The notes under the pieces: model-generated
The model's database searches: none
What the model saw: only the letters and a program-made list of their open reading frames with translations
What the model was told of the DNA's origin: nothing
NCBI RefSeq assembly: GCF_027460265.1
Contig: NZ_JAPZBC010000001.1
Span: 4,692,001-4,756,000 of the forward strand
Origin: Streptomyces sp. WMMC940
GTDB taxonomy: Bacteria; Actinomycetota; Actinomycetes; Streptomycetales; Streptomycetaceae
Length of the DNA stretch: 64,000 bases
Direction of reading: 5' to 3'
Made by a program: the position numbers and the translations under genes
Part shown: piece after piece, positions 54,743 through 63,268 of the stretch
How the letters are laid out: the number at the start of each line of letters is the position of its first letter
Position numbering within the stretch: the first letter of the stretch is position 1

Positions 54743-55327
54743 TCAGACCACCGGCTTGCCGGAGAGCTCCACGCCCGCCTGCCGCATCTGCTCCAGGGCC
54801 CGGTCGGTCGTCTCCTCGGAGACTCCGGCCGTGAGGTCGAGCAGCACATGCGTGCGAAAGCCCTCGCCTACGGCGTCCAGCGAGGTGGCACGCACACAGT
54901 GGTCGGTGGCGATGCCCACGACGTCGACCTCGGTCACGTCGCGGGAGCGCAGCCACTCGGCCAGCGTCACGCCGTTCTCGTCGGTGCCCTCGAAGCCGCT
55001 GTACGCCGCCTCGTAGGCGCCCTTGTCGAAGACCGCCTCGACGGAACCGCAGGCGACCGCGGGTGCGAAGTTCGGGTGGAAGCCCACGCCCTCCGTCCCG
55101 GCGACGCAGTGCGCCGGCCAGGAGTCCACGTAGTCCGGCCGCTCGGAGAAGTGGTCGCCCGGGTCGATGTGGTGGTCGCGGGTGGCCACCACATGGCGGT
55201 AGCCGGGCTGGGACTGGCCGATGTAGTCGGTGATGGCGGCGGCGACGTCCGCGCCCCCGGACACCGCGAGGCTGCCCCCCTCGCAGAAGTCGTTCTGAAC
55301 GTCGACGACGATCAATGCGCGGTGCAT
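54743..55327 (-). CDS. pncA: nicotinamidase (isochorismatase family)
   Basis: 194 residues. The catalytic triad is Asp9 in VDVQNDF, Lys in VFDKGAYEAAYSGF (about 102) and Cys in VGIATDHCVRATSLDA (about 145). The metal site is in TRDHHIDPGDHFS. It splits nicotinamide to nicotinate for NAD recycling. The next gene on the same strand upstream (pncB, 168 bases away) makes the following step, so both enzymes of the salvage pathway are neighbours. A Cys-reactive prodrug such as pyrazinamide is activated by this type of enzyme. Confidence 0.95.
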   Translation of the reverse strand: MHRALIVVDVQNDFCEGGSLAVSGGADVAAAITDYIGQSQPGYRHVVATRDHHIDPGDHFSERPDYVDSWPAHCVAGTEGVGFHPNFAPAVACGSVEAVFDKGAYEAAYSGFEGTDENGVTLAEWLRSRDVTEVDVVGIATDHCVRATSLDAVGEGFRTHVLLDLTAGVSEETTDRALEQMRQAGVELSGKPVV

Positions 55328-55495
55328 GGCGGGTGTCCTTCGGTGGATGCGGCGGTCGGGCGGGGGTCGGTCTCGGGCGGGGGTCGGTCGGGCGGCGACG
55401 TTTCGAGGGTAGAGACTCCAACCGCCTTGCGGGAGAGGGCCTTTGCCTGCTAACGGCGCTGCCTTCGTCTCTCGGTCACCTGGTGTCCATCCGGT

Positions 55496-56827
55496 TCACA
55501 TGAGGTACTCCGTGGGGATCACCGGCTCACCGCGGGACAGCTGCGTCGCGGAGATCGGCAGCGCAGCGCGCGCCGCGACGTGCCGTTCGCGGGCCGCGTC
55601 CAGGGGCTCACGGGCGACGACCTCACCGCCCTTGACCAGCTGCGTCAGCAGCTGCCGGTCCACGAGGTGCTCCGGGACCGGGCCGGTGCCGAGCACCTCG
55701 GCCTCGGCGACGCCCTGCTCGTCGCGCCGGCGGGCGGCCCACTTGCGCCCGCCCACGGACAGCTTCCCGCCCGTCGACTTCTTCGCCACCGGCACCAGCG
55801 GCGCGTCCGGGGCGGCCGACTCGGCGCGGGCGACCAGCTTGTAGACCATGGAGCAGGTCGGCCGGCCGCTGCCGGTGACCAGTTGCGTGCCCACGCCGTA
55901 GGCGTCCACGGGTGCGGCGGCCAGCGACGCGATCGCGTACTCGTCCAGGTCGGACGTCACGACGATCTTCGTGTCGCGGGCGCCGAGGCCGTCGAGCTGC
56001 CGGCGCACCCGATGGGCGACCATCAGCAGGTCCCCGGAGTCGATGCGCACGGCTCCGAGGTCGGTGCCGGCGATCTCCACGGCCGTACGGACGGCCTCGG
56101 TGACGTCGTACGTGTCGACGAGCAGGGTCGTGCCGCGCCCGAGCGAGTCGACCTGGGCCCGGAAGGCGTCCCGCTCGGTGTCATGCAGAAGGGTGAACGC
56201 GTGGGCGCTGGTACCCACCGTGGGGATGCCGTACCGGAAGCCCGCCGCGAGGTCCGAGGTGGAGTGGAAGCCCCCGACGTACGCCGCTCGCGCCGCGGCG
56301 ACGGCGGCGAGCTCGTGGGTGCGCCGGGCGCCCATCTCGATGAGCCGGCGGCCCGCGGCGGCCGCCGACATCCGGGAGGCGGCGGCCGCGATCGCCGAGT
56401 CGTGGTTGAGGACCGACAGGATCACGGTCTCCAGCAGCACGCACTCCGCGAAGGAGCCCTCCACGCGCAGGACCGGCGAGCCGGGGAAGTAGACCTCGCC
56501 CTCCGGGTAGCCGTGGATGTCACCTCCGAAGCGGTAGTCGGCCAGCCACCGGAGCGTCGGTTCGTCCACGATGCCGTGGTCCCCGAGATAGCCGAGCACG
56601 TCCTCGTCGAAGCGGAAGTTCTCCACGGCGTCCAGGACGCGGCCGGTGCCGGCGACGACGCCGTAGCGGCGGCCCTCGGGCAGCCGGCGGGTGAAGACCT
56701 CGAAGACCGACCGGCGGTCCGCGGTCCCCGCCTTCAGGGCCGCCTGCAGCATCGTGAACTCGTACTGGTCGGTGAAGAGCGCGGTCGACGGCACGGAGAC
56801 CGGCAGACCCAGATCCGCAGTGTTCAT
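55496..56827 (-). CDS. pncB: nicotinate phosphoribosyltransferase
   Basis: 443 residues beginning with FTDQYEFTMLQAALKAGTADRRSVFEVF, typical of the family. It has RRLPEGRRYGVVAGTGR, the phosphorylatable His in VGTSAHAFTLLHD (about 215-227), and the PRPP/mononucleotide-binding IRIDSGDLLMVA and VTSDLDEY. It joins nicotinate to phosphoribose, using ATP, to give nicotinate mononucleotide. It lies beside pncA, giving a nicotinamide-to-NAMN route. It diverges from clpS. Confidence 0.96.
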   Translation of the reverse strand: MNTADLGLPVSVPSTALFTDQYEFTMLQAALKAGTADRRSVFEVFTRRLPEGRRYGVVAGTGRVLDAVENFRFDEDVLGYLGDHGIVDEPTLRWLADYRFGGDIHGYPEGEVYFPGSPVLRVEGSFAECVLLETVILSVLNHDSAIAAAASRMSAAAAGRRLIEMGARRTHELAAVAAARAAYVGGFHSTSDLAAGFRYGIPTVGTSAHAFTLLHDTERDAFRAQVDSLGRGTTLLVDTYDVTEAVRTAVEIAGTDLGAVRIDSGDLLMVAHRVRRQLDGLGARDTKIVVTSDLDEYAIASLAAAPVDAYGVGTQLVTGSGRPTCSMVYKLVARAESAAPDAPLVPVAKKSTGGKLSVGGRKWAARRRDEQGVAEAEVLGTGPVPEHLVDRQLLTQLVKGGEVVAREPLDAARERHVAARAALPISATQLSRGEPVIPTEYLM

Positions 56828-56928
56828 ACGTGCGATGCTAGCGCAGATTTCGTCAGAGTGACGAGATGTCGCCGAATCGGCCGGGGGCGTTTGTGCGACC
56901 GGGCCTCCCGGGTGGCAGCATGGGTGGA

Positions 56929-57231
56929 GTGACTGTGCCCCTAGAGATCGAGCAGACCCAGTCGGCCGAGGAGACGTTCGCCGTACCCGAACCCGACGTT
57001 CCCTGGGTGACGATCGTCCACAACGATCCGGTCAATCTGATGAGCTACGTCACCTACGTATTCCAGGCGTACTTCGGCTACTCCAAGGACAAGGCCCACA
57101 AGCTGATGCTCGACGTCCATCACAAGGGACGCGCCGTCGTCTCCAGCGGCACCCGCGAGGAAATGGAGCGCGACGTGCAGGCGATGCACGGCTACGGACT
57201 GTGGGCGACCCTCTCCCAGGAACGTCAGTGA
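56929..57231 (+). CDS. clpS: ATP-dependent Clp protease adaptor ClpS
   Basis: 100 residues from GTG 56929; CAGCAT just upstream looks like a -10 for a leaderless message, and an alternative ATG at 56920 would add three residues. The core has [26 protein letters not shown], the conserved N-end recognition region, then [40 protein letters not shown]. ClpS delivers N-degron substrates to the ClpC or ClpA unfoldase. The next gene starts inside its stop codon. Confidence 0.95.
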   Translation: MTVPLEIEQTQSAEETFAVPEPDVPWVTIVHNDPVNLMSYVTYVFQAYFGYSKDKAHKLMLDVHHKGRAVVSSGTREEMERDVQAMHGYGLWATLSQERQ

Positions 57232-57827
57232 TGGCAGGTCAGTTCGAGGCACTGCCGGGCGGCGGCGCGGCCGTCGCGCTCGACGAGGTCGAGATCTCCA
57301 TCCTCCGCTCCCTCGCGGTCCAGCTCCTGGAGCTGATCGGTCCCGGCGACCAGCCCGCCGAGGACGCGGACCCGCTCGCCGCGCTGTTCGCGGAGGGGCC
57401 GAGCGAGCCGCCGTCCGACCCCGCGCTCGCGCGGCTCTTCCCGGACGCCTACGCCAAACCCGAGACCGAACAGCGTGAGGACGAGGAACTCCGCGAGTTC
57501 TCGGCCGAGTTCCGCCGCTTCACGGAGAACGACCTGCGCGCCCGCAAGCGCGACGACGCCCTCGCCGTCGTCCGCAACCTCGACGCGCTCACCGCGACGG
57601 GCGAGGGCGGGGCCATCCTCAAGCTCACCGCCGAGGACTCGCTGCACTGGCTCGGGGCGCTCAACGACCTGCGGCTGACCATCGGCACCCGGCTCGAGGT
57701 CACCGACGACGACGAGAGCGGCGACCTGTACCGGCTGCCCGACTCCGACCCGCGCAAGCCCATGGTGATGGCGTACCTCTGGCTCGGGGCGCTCCAGGAG
57801 ACGCTGGTCGAGACGCTGATGCCGTAG
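57231..57827 (+). CDS. DUF2017 family protein
   Basis: 198 residues. Its ATG overlaps the last base of the clpS stop (TGATG), so the two are translationally coupled. The family pattern is visible: VEISILRSLAVQLLELIGPG, DPALARLFPDAYAKP, EFSAEFRRFTENDLRARKRDDALAVVRNL, and RLEVTDDDESGDLY with the C-terminal MVMAYLWLGALQETLVETL. DUF2017 genes nearly always follow clpS in actinobacteria, suggesting a role near N-degron proteolysis; function unknown. Confidence 0.92.
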   Translation: MAGQFEALPGGGAAVALDEVEISILRSLAVQLLELIGPGDQPAEDADPLAALFAEGPSEPPSDPALARLFPDAYAKPETEQREDEELREFSAEFRRFTENDLRARKRDDALAVVRNLDALTATGEGGAILKLTAEDSLHWLGALNDLRLTIGTRLEVTDDDESGDLYRLPDSDPRKPMVMAYLWLGALQETLVETLMP

Positions 57828-57837
57828 CCGTAGCCGT

Positions 57838-58282
57838 GCCCCGCAGGGCTTCGGCCGTCGGAACGCCCGCAAGACCCCGGCCGTGGGCATCGCCGTCTCC
57901 GTCGCGCTCAGGGGCATCAGCGTCGTCCTCGACCACGTCGTCCCGGAGAAGGCGTTCGGCTACGTCGTCCCGGTGGCCACCGCCGCCGGTGACCGGACGT
58001 GGATGATGATCCTCGTCGGCCACCTCCGCTACCGCCGCGCGGTCGACGTCGGCCGTCTGCCCGCCTCGTCCTACCCGGCCCCCGGCGGCGCCGGGTTCAG
58101 CTGGGGCGCCCTGATCTTCCTGATCGCCGTGACCGACATGACCGCCTACGACAGGGACTCCAGGGTCCCTCGTCGCGGGAGCGGTCTGGGGCATCGGTCT
58201 GGCCGTCGGCTGGGCGGTCCTCAAGAAGCGCGACCCGCAGCCGACCGAGCGCACCGCCGCGGACGCGGACGCCGCGAAGTAG
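57838..58282 (+). pseudogene. C-terminal remnant of an amino acid permease gene
   Basis: The stretch APQGFGRRNARKTPAVGIAV (near 57840) and later PEKAFGYVVPVATAAG, WMMILVGHLRYRRAVDVGRL and GGAGFSWGALIFLIAV matches the late helices of an amino-acid permease of the AAT type. The reading frame then breaks near 58160: the frame that ends at 58282 continues as VAGAVWGIGLAVGWAVLKKR. The first two thirds of a normal 480-residue permease are absent, and the fragment starts right after the DUF2017 stop. So the gene has been deleted from the 5' side and frameshifted. In relatives an intact permease occupies this place (recalled). Confidence 0.75.
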
Positions 58283-58439
58283 CGGCATGCTCCCTCCGCA
58301 CCGCTCGTCGGGTCGTGCCGGGCGGCATCCGCCCGGCACGACCCGACGCCGTTCGCGGACGCCGACGAGCGGCACGGGCGCGACCGGCCTCGTGGGGGCG
58401 TGGCCGACCACCCCCGACTGCCCACGGCCGGCCGCGGGT

Positions 58440-59129
58440 TCACGCGAGCCGGACGTCGTTCCCCCGCGCGTGCAGCGTCACCCCGGCCTCGCCGACCGAC
58501 ACCCGCGTCGGTGCGAGGCCCGCGGGCAGCTCCGGTACGACGAGCTCCCTGCCGGCGAAGGCCGCCGAGATCCGGGGGCCGGCCGGGTCGACCGGACGGC
58601 CCGCGAACGACGCCGCGACGGGCACGACGGTGATCGTGCGCCCGGTCAGCCGCGGCTCGGCCACCACGGTCAACGGAAGGCCCAGGACCTCGCGGTCCAC
58701 ACGCAGCCGGCCGTCCCCGTCCGCCGAGAGCGTGGCGCCCGCCCCGAGACCCGTGCCCAGGGAATCGAACGGCGCGGTGAAGCGGGCGTCCGCGGACGCG
58801 GCCGTGTACCCGTCACCCGTCTCGGTGACCTCGCGCAGCTCCACCGACGCCCGCACCGCCCGGCCCTCCTTGGTCACGGCGTCCGCCCGCACGGCGACCT
58901 CCGGAAAGGTCCCCCGTGCCGCGCTCAGCAGAAAGGGGAAACCGCCGATGCTGACCCGCGGGGCGCCGACCAGCGCCTCCTGCCGTGCGGCGATCCGCTC
59001 CGCGAGTCGCTTCTCGGCCGCGGCCGCGGAGAGGCGGTCGACGGCCGGCAGCGCCACGAGCAGCACCGCCGTCACGAGGGCCGTCCACAGCAGAAGCCGC
59101 CGCCGGCTGTTCGCCGGGCGCCGCGTCAT
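58440..59129 (-). CDS. DUF2993 family protein with membrane anchor
   Basis: 229 residues. A basic start and hydrophobic helix (LLLWTALVTAVLLVALPAV) anchor it, with the rest outside. The extracytoplasmic part (about 35-229) has APRVSIGGFPFLLSAARGTFPEVAVRADAV, the LmeA-like pattern of DUF2993 proteins, implicated in mannan or lipid handling in mycobacteria. It follows the MMPL gene with a 4-base overlap (ATGA), so the two are co-translated and likely act together at the membrane. Confidence 0.85.
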   Translation of the reverse strand: MTRRPANSRRRLLLWTALVTAVLLVALPAVDRLSAAAAEKRLAERIAARQEALVGAPRVSIGGFPFLLSAARGTFPEVAVRADAVTKEGRAVRASVELREVTETGDGYTAASADARFTAPFDSLGTGLGAGATLSADGDGRLRVDREVLGLPLTVVAEPRLTGRTITVVPVAASFAGRPVDPAGPRISAAFAGRELVVPELPAGLAPTRVSVGEAGVTLHARGNDVRLA

Positions 59130-61528
59130 GACGCGCTCCGGGCGTCCACGCGGGGTGTGCCGTCGGCGGGGGCGGATGGCGGCGGCACGGTCTCGACGTG
59201 ACCGTCGTCCTCGACCGCCAGCCGCGGCAGCAGCCGGTCCAGGGCGTCGGGCAGCCACCAGTTCGCCCGGCCGAGCAGCACCATCGTGGACGGTACGAGC
59301 ACGCCGCGCACGACGGTGGCGTCGAGCGCGACCGCCGTGGCCAGACCGATGCCGAACATCTTCACGACGGGGTCGTCGGACAGCAGATAGCCGAGGAAGA
59401 CGCTGACCATGATCAGCGCCGCGGAGGTGATGATCCGGCCCGTGCCGGAGAGCCCGGAGATCACCGCGCCCCGGTTGTCCCCGTCGCGCAGATAGGCGGC
59501 GCGCACGGCACTCAGCAGGAAGACCTCGTAGTCCATCGCCAGTCCGAACAGCACGGCGAACATCAGCAGCGGGACGTACCCCGGGATCGGCACCGGACCT
59601 TCGAGCCCGACCAGCGTCGCGCCCCACCCCCACTGGAAGACCGCGGTGAGCACGCCGTAGGCCGCGGCGACCGAGACCAGGTTCATCAGCGCGGCCTTCA
59701 CCGCGACCACCGGGGAGCGGAAGGCCACGAGCAGGAGCAGCGCGGCGACGGCGAGCACGAAGCCGACGACCAGCGGCATTCGCGCGGTCAGCCGTTCGTT
59801 CAGATCGGCCTGGGCGGCCGTGGCCCCGCCCACATGGGTCACCAGCCCGGTGTCCCCGGTCGCACCGGGCAGGATCTCGTCGCGGAGCCGGTGCACCAGG
59901 GCGACCGTGTCCGGGTCGGCCGGCGCGGTGGTGGGCGTGACCTGCCAGCGCACCCGAGTGGCGCTCGCGTCCAGTTGGGCGGGCCCGACGGAGGCGACAC
60001 CGTCGGTCGCGCGCAGGGCGGCGGACACGGCCGTGATCCGGGCGTCGCCGGGGCCGGAGGCGGGCGAGGGCAGTGAGGACACGACCTGGAGCGGCCCGTT
60101 GGCGCCCGGACCGTAGGCAGCGGCCATCCGGTCGTACGCGGTACGGCTCGCCGTGCCGACGGCCTTGTCGCCCGCGTCCAGCTGACCGAACGTCAACTGG
60201 CCTGCCGGGGCGGCGAGTACGCCGGTCAGGACCAACGCGCCCAGCAGGCAGCGCCACGGCCGGGACGCGACGAACGCGGCGATCCGGCCCCAGCCGGCCG
60301 GAGCGCCCGCGGCGCCGGGGTGCGCCTCCGCCGGCCGCGAGTGGGCCGCGTGGGTTTCGGGGTGCTCCCCGTCGGGCCCGGCCGCGGGGGCGTCGGTTCG
60401 TTCCTCGCCGGCCCCGCGGCCCGCTGGACGCTCCTCCCGAGCGTCGCGCTCCGTCCGGACGGCTCCGTCCTCCCGCGCGTTCCGCTCCTCCCGCACCCGG
60501 CGTGCCTTCCGTCCGTTCCGGGCCCGGGGGGTGAGACGAGGGCCGAGCAGCGACAGCACGGCGGGCAGCAGGGTGAGCGTCGCCGCCATGGCGACCAGCA
60601 CGGCGATGCCCGGCGCGAGCGCCAGCGCGTGCAGCAGGGGAAGCCCGCCCAGCGCGAGCCCGGCGAGCGCGGCGACGACCGCACTGCCCGCGAACACGAC
60701 TGCCTTGCCGGAGCCGGCCGTGGTGCGCGCCGCCGCGTCCTCGACGCCCACCCCGGCCGCGAGCAGCTCCCGGAACCGGGTCAGGCAGAAGAGCGTGTAG
60801 TCGATGCCGACTCCGAGGCCGATCATCGCCGCGATGGTCGCCCCGGAGGACGGCATGTCCATCAGGTGGCCGGCCAGGCCGATCAGACAGAGGGACGCGG
60901 CCAGCCCGACCGCTCCCGTGAGCAGGGGGACCCCGGCCGCGACCAGGCTCCCGAACCCCAGCGCGAGGACGACGAACGCGGCCGCGAGGCCGATGATCTC
61001 GCTGTGGCCGGTGGAGCCCTTGTCCGCCGCGGCTGCGAGGTCGCCGCCGGGCGTCACCTCTATCCCCGCACGGGCCGCGGGCGCGGCGGCGTCCGTGACG
61101 GCGCGGGTGGTCTCCGGGGTGATGTCCCGGCCGCCGACGTCGAGTTCGACCGTCAGCCGGCCCGTGCGGCCGTCGGCGGCGAGACCGCCGCCGGCCGGTT
61201 CGTACGGGGTGGTCACGGCCACGACGTGGTCGACGCCCTCGATGGCCCGCGCCGCCTCCTCGACGGCTCTGCGCTGCGCGGAGGAGGTGAGCGGCGCGGC
61301 GTCGGCCGGTGCGTACAGGACGACGGGCTGCCGGCCCGAGGCCGCGTCGGCGAAGGCCCCGGCCGCGTCGCGCGCCGCCTGGCTGTCGCTGCCCGGGATG
61401 GTCACGGCCTCACTGGTGACCCTTCCGAAGGTGCCGACGGCGGACGCCAGGGCGATGAGCAGCAGCAGCCAGGCGGCCACGGTCCGTTTCGGTCTGCGGG
61501 CGCACCAGCGCCCTGTGGCCAGGAGCAT
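59126..61528 (-). CDS. MMPL/RND family transporter
   Basis: 800 residues from ATG 61528. Two equal halves, each with a large outer domain and a 5-helix bundle: a helix near 12-30, then about 160-320 (VVLALGFGSLVAAGVPLLTGAV, DYTLFCLTRFRELLAAG), a variable Glu/Arg-rich cytoplasmic loop near 345-425, and the second half (PLVVGFVLAVAALLLLVAFRSP, FGLAMDYEVFLLSAVRAAYL, ALDATVVRGVLVP). The DY motifs in helix 4 of each half carry proton-relay Asp residues. MMPL proteins export lipids or hydrophobic compounds. The TetR gene opposite is its probable repressor. Confidence 0.92.
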   Translation of the reverse strand: MLLATGRWCARRPKRTVAAWLLLLIALASAVGTFGRVTSEAVTIPGSDSQAARDAAGAFADAASGRQPVVLYAPADAAPLTSSAQRRAVEEAARAIEGVDHVVAVTTPYEPAGGGLAADGRTGRLTVELDVGGRDITPETTRAVTDAAAPAARAGIEVTPGGDLAAAADKGSTGHSEIIGLAAAFVVLALGFGSLVAAGVPLLTGAVGLAASLCLIGLAGHLMDMPSSGATIAAMIGLGVGIDYTLFCLTRFRELLAAGVGVEDAAARTTAGSGKAVVFAGSAVVAALAGLALGGLPLLHALALAPGIAVLVAMAATLTLLPAVLSLLGPRLTPRARNGRKARRVREERNAREDGAVRTERDAREERPAGRGAGEERTDAPAAGPDGEHPETHAAHSRPAEAHPGAAGAPAGWGRIAAFVASRPWRCLLGALVLTGVLAAPAGQLTFGQLDAGDKAVGTASRTAYDRMAAAYGPGANGPLQVVSSLPSPASGPGDARITAVSAALRATDGVASVGPAQLDASATRVRWQVTPTTAPADPDTVALVHRLRDEILPGATGDTGLVTHVGGATAAQADLNERLTARMPLVVGFVLAVAALLLLVAFRSPVVAVKAALMNLVSVAAAYGVLTAVFQWGWGATLVGLEGPVPIPGYVPLLMFAVLFGLAMDYEVFLLSAVRAAYLRDGDNRGAVISGLSGTGRIITSAALIMVSVFLGYLLSDDPVVKMFGIGLATAVALDATVVRGVLVPSTMVLLGRANWWLPDALDRLLPRLAVEDDGHVETVPPPSAPADGTPRVDARSAS

Positions 61529-61602
61529 GAGGAAGCCGTCCCTCTCGTGCGGCGGGCCGGTGGGGCCCTCTCGTGCGGCGGCCCGGGATGGGCTCGCATT
61601 TA

Positions 61603-61645
61603 TTGCACTCGGTGTGCAAGCGGCACGGTTGCATCGCGAGTGCAA
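61603..61645. promoter_or_regulatory. two tandem TetR-type operators
   Basis: TTGCA-N7-TGCAA occurs twice: 61603-61619 and 61629-61645, starts 26 bases apart. Both lie between the MMPL start (61528) and the TetR start (61677), where an autoregulating repressor would control both genes. Confidence 0.7.
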
Positions 61646-61676
61646 CAATGTCAACGCAGGGATGGGAGGAACTGAG

Positions 61677-62465
61677 GTGAACCAGTCGGACCGGCGGGCG
61701 CCGGATCGCGCCCGGGCAAGTGGGGGCGCGCGCCCAGGGACCGGCGGCGGACCGGTGCGGGACGGTCGCACCGAGCGCGGCCGCCGGACCCGGGAGAAGA
61801 TCGCCGACGCGATGCTCTCGCTGCTCGACGACGGGGAGACGCAGTTCCCCGCGGACCGGGTGGCCGAGCGGGCCGGAGTGTCGCGGCGCCTGGTGTTCCA
61901 CCACTTCGCCGACATGGGTCAGCTCCAGGACACCGCCATCGCCCGGCGGCTCGAGCAGCTGGCCGCGCGGATCGGGCCCCTGCCGGCCGAGGGGCCGAGG
62001 GAGGTGAGGGTGGCCGCGCTCGTCGAGCAGCGCGCACGGATCCTGGAGTGGGTCACACCGGCACGGCTGACGATGATGCGGCTGGAGAACCCGTCCGAGC
62101 GGGTCGGGTTCGCCACCCGCCAGGTGCTCGACTTCGCCCGCAGCCGGCTGACCGAGGTCTTCGCCGAGGAACTGGACCGACTGCCCGGGGACCGCCGGGC
62201 GGACCTGCTCAACGGCCTGGACGCGGTGACCACATGGGGTGCCTGGTACCACTGGCGCAGCGGCGGGCTCGACCCGGACGCCGCCCGCCGCACGATGGGG
62301 GCCACGGTGCACGCGCTGCTCGCCGTGACCGACCGCACACCCGGGCCGGACCGGCCCGGCCCGGCGGGCGCCGTGACCGGCCGCGCGCCCGCACCCGGCC
62401 CGGCGGCGGACGACGGTCCGTCCCCGCCCCCCGCCGAGGCCCCGCTCCCGCCCCCAGCCCCCTGA
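61677..62465 (+). CDS. TetR family transcriptional regulator
   Basis: 262 residues from GTG 61677, with GGGAGGA 6 bases upstream. After a disordered start of about 35 residues, the helix-turn-helix domain is RRTREKIADAMLSLLDDGETQFPADRVAERAGVSRRLVFHHFADMGQL. The remainder (about 90-220) is an all-helical ligand domain, and a Pro/Ala tail ends it. It diverges from the MMPL-DUF2993 operon with paired operators between. It should release DNA on binding a hydrophobic ligand exported by the pump. Confidence 0.92.
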   Translation: MNQSDRRAPDRARASGGARPGTGGGPVRDGRTERGRRTREKIADAMLSLLDDGETQFPADRVAERAGVSRRLVFHHFADMGQLQDTAIARRLEQLAARIGPLPAEGPREVRVAALVEQRARILEWVTPARLTMMRLENPSERVGFATRQVLDFARSRLTEVFAEELDRLPGDRRADLLNGLDAVTTWGAWYHWRSGGLDPDAARRTMGATVHALLAVTDRTPGPDRPGPAGAVTGRAPAPGPAADDGPSPPPAEAPLPPPAP

Positions 62466-62476
62466 TCTCACTCACC

Positions 62477-62503
62477 GGTCCCCGGATCTCAGATCCGGGG
62501 ACC
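62477..62503 (+). terminator. TetR gene terminator hairpin
   Basis: GGTCCCCGGATCT (62477-62489) and AGATCCGGGGACC (62491-62503) are exact inverted arms around one base, so the inner pairs open into a loop. It stands 12 bases after the stop, before the mec gene. Confidence 0.8.
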
Positions 62504-62523
62504 GTCCGCCTATTCTCGTCCTC

Positions 62524-62946
62524 ATGCTGACCATCACCCAGGCCCTCTACGACCGGATCGTCGCCCACGCCCGCGAGGACCACCCCGACGAGGCGTGCGG
62601 CGTGGTCGCCGGGCCCGCCGGGAAGGGGCGGCCCGAGCGCTTCGTCCCCATGCTCAACGCCGCCCGTTCGCCCACGTTCTACGAGTTCGACTCGTCGGAC
62701 CTGCTGAAGCTCTACCGGGAGATGGACGACCGGGACGAGGAGCCGGTGGTCATCTACCACTCCCACACGGCGACCGAGGCGTACCCGTCCCGCACGGACA
62801 TCTCGTACGCCAACGAGCCCGGCGCCCACTACGTGCTCGTCTCCACGGCGGACACCGACGACGCCGGCCCGTTCCAGTTCCGCTCCTTCCGGATCCTCGA
62901 CGGCGAGGTCACCGAGGAGGAGGTCCGGGTCGTCGAGGAGTACTGA
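62524..62946 (+). CDS. mec: JAMM-type metallopeptidase, Mec+-like (CysO processing)
   Basis: 140 residues. The JAMM metal site is IYHSHTATEAYPSRTDISYA (HSH and downstream Asp) with Glu in PDEACGVVAGP. In Mycobacterium tuberculosis the homologue Mec+ cuts the CysO-cysteine conjugate to release cysteine. The genes cysO and cysM follow within about 600 bases, as in that pathway. It sits just after the TetR terminator, so its own promoter must lie in the 20-odd bases before the ATG or inside the hairpin region. Confidence 0.92.
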   Translation: MLTITQALYDRIVAHAREDHPDEACGVVAGPAGKGRPERFVPMLNAARSPTFYEFDSSDLLKLYREMDDRDEEPVVIYHSHTATEAYPSRTDISYANEPGAHYVLVSTADTDDAGPFQFRSFRILDGEVTEEEVRVVEEY

Positions 62947-63021
62947 GGTCCAAATTCCACCAGGCGAACAGATCAGGTCCATGATGCGAGATCACATACC
63001 GGGGGCCGGATCGGGAATCGT

Positions 63022-63027
63022 TACGAT
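63022..63027 (+). promoter_or_regulatory. -10 box for the leader peptide transcript
   Basis: TACGAT ends 6 bases before the leader ATG at 63034, consistent with transcription starting at or beside the ATG (leaderless). No clear -35 box was seen upstream. Confidence 0.4.
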
Positions 63028-63033
63028 GAGCGC

Positions 63034-63159
63034 ATGGTTTCCCACGACGTGAGCGAGAAGACGCCGGGCACGCCGCTGCTCGTGGCGCGACTGCACGTCG
63101 ACCTGTGCCGCCTGGCCAGCGCCATCTGTACGCGCTGCGCGGACAGCCGTACGGCCTGA
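63034..63159 (+). CDS. Cys-containing leader peptide upstream of cysO-cysM
   Basis: 41 residues, starting close to a TACGAT box. The second half, HVDLCRLASAIC (21-32), carries two Cys, and a third follows at position 35 (TRCADS). Peptides with this HVDLC pattern are a recurrent putative leader before sulfur-assimilation genes in Streptomyces (recalled). Ribosome stalling at the Cys codons when cysteinyl-tRNA is scarce would be a way to tune cysO and cysM, 110 bases downstream. Too short to be found by usual gene finders. Confidence 0.65.
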   Translation: MVSHDVSEKTPGTPLLVARLHVDLCRLASAICTRCADSRTA

Positions 63160-63268
63160 GCCCACGGCCCACGAACGCAGCAGCAGCCTGCACCAGCCCC
63201 TGCGCGGGGGCCCAGCCGCGCGCCCTTACGCAACGCCCCTTACGCCCCTCCCGACAGGAGCCCATGCC

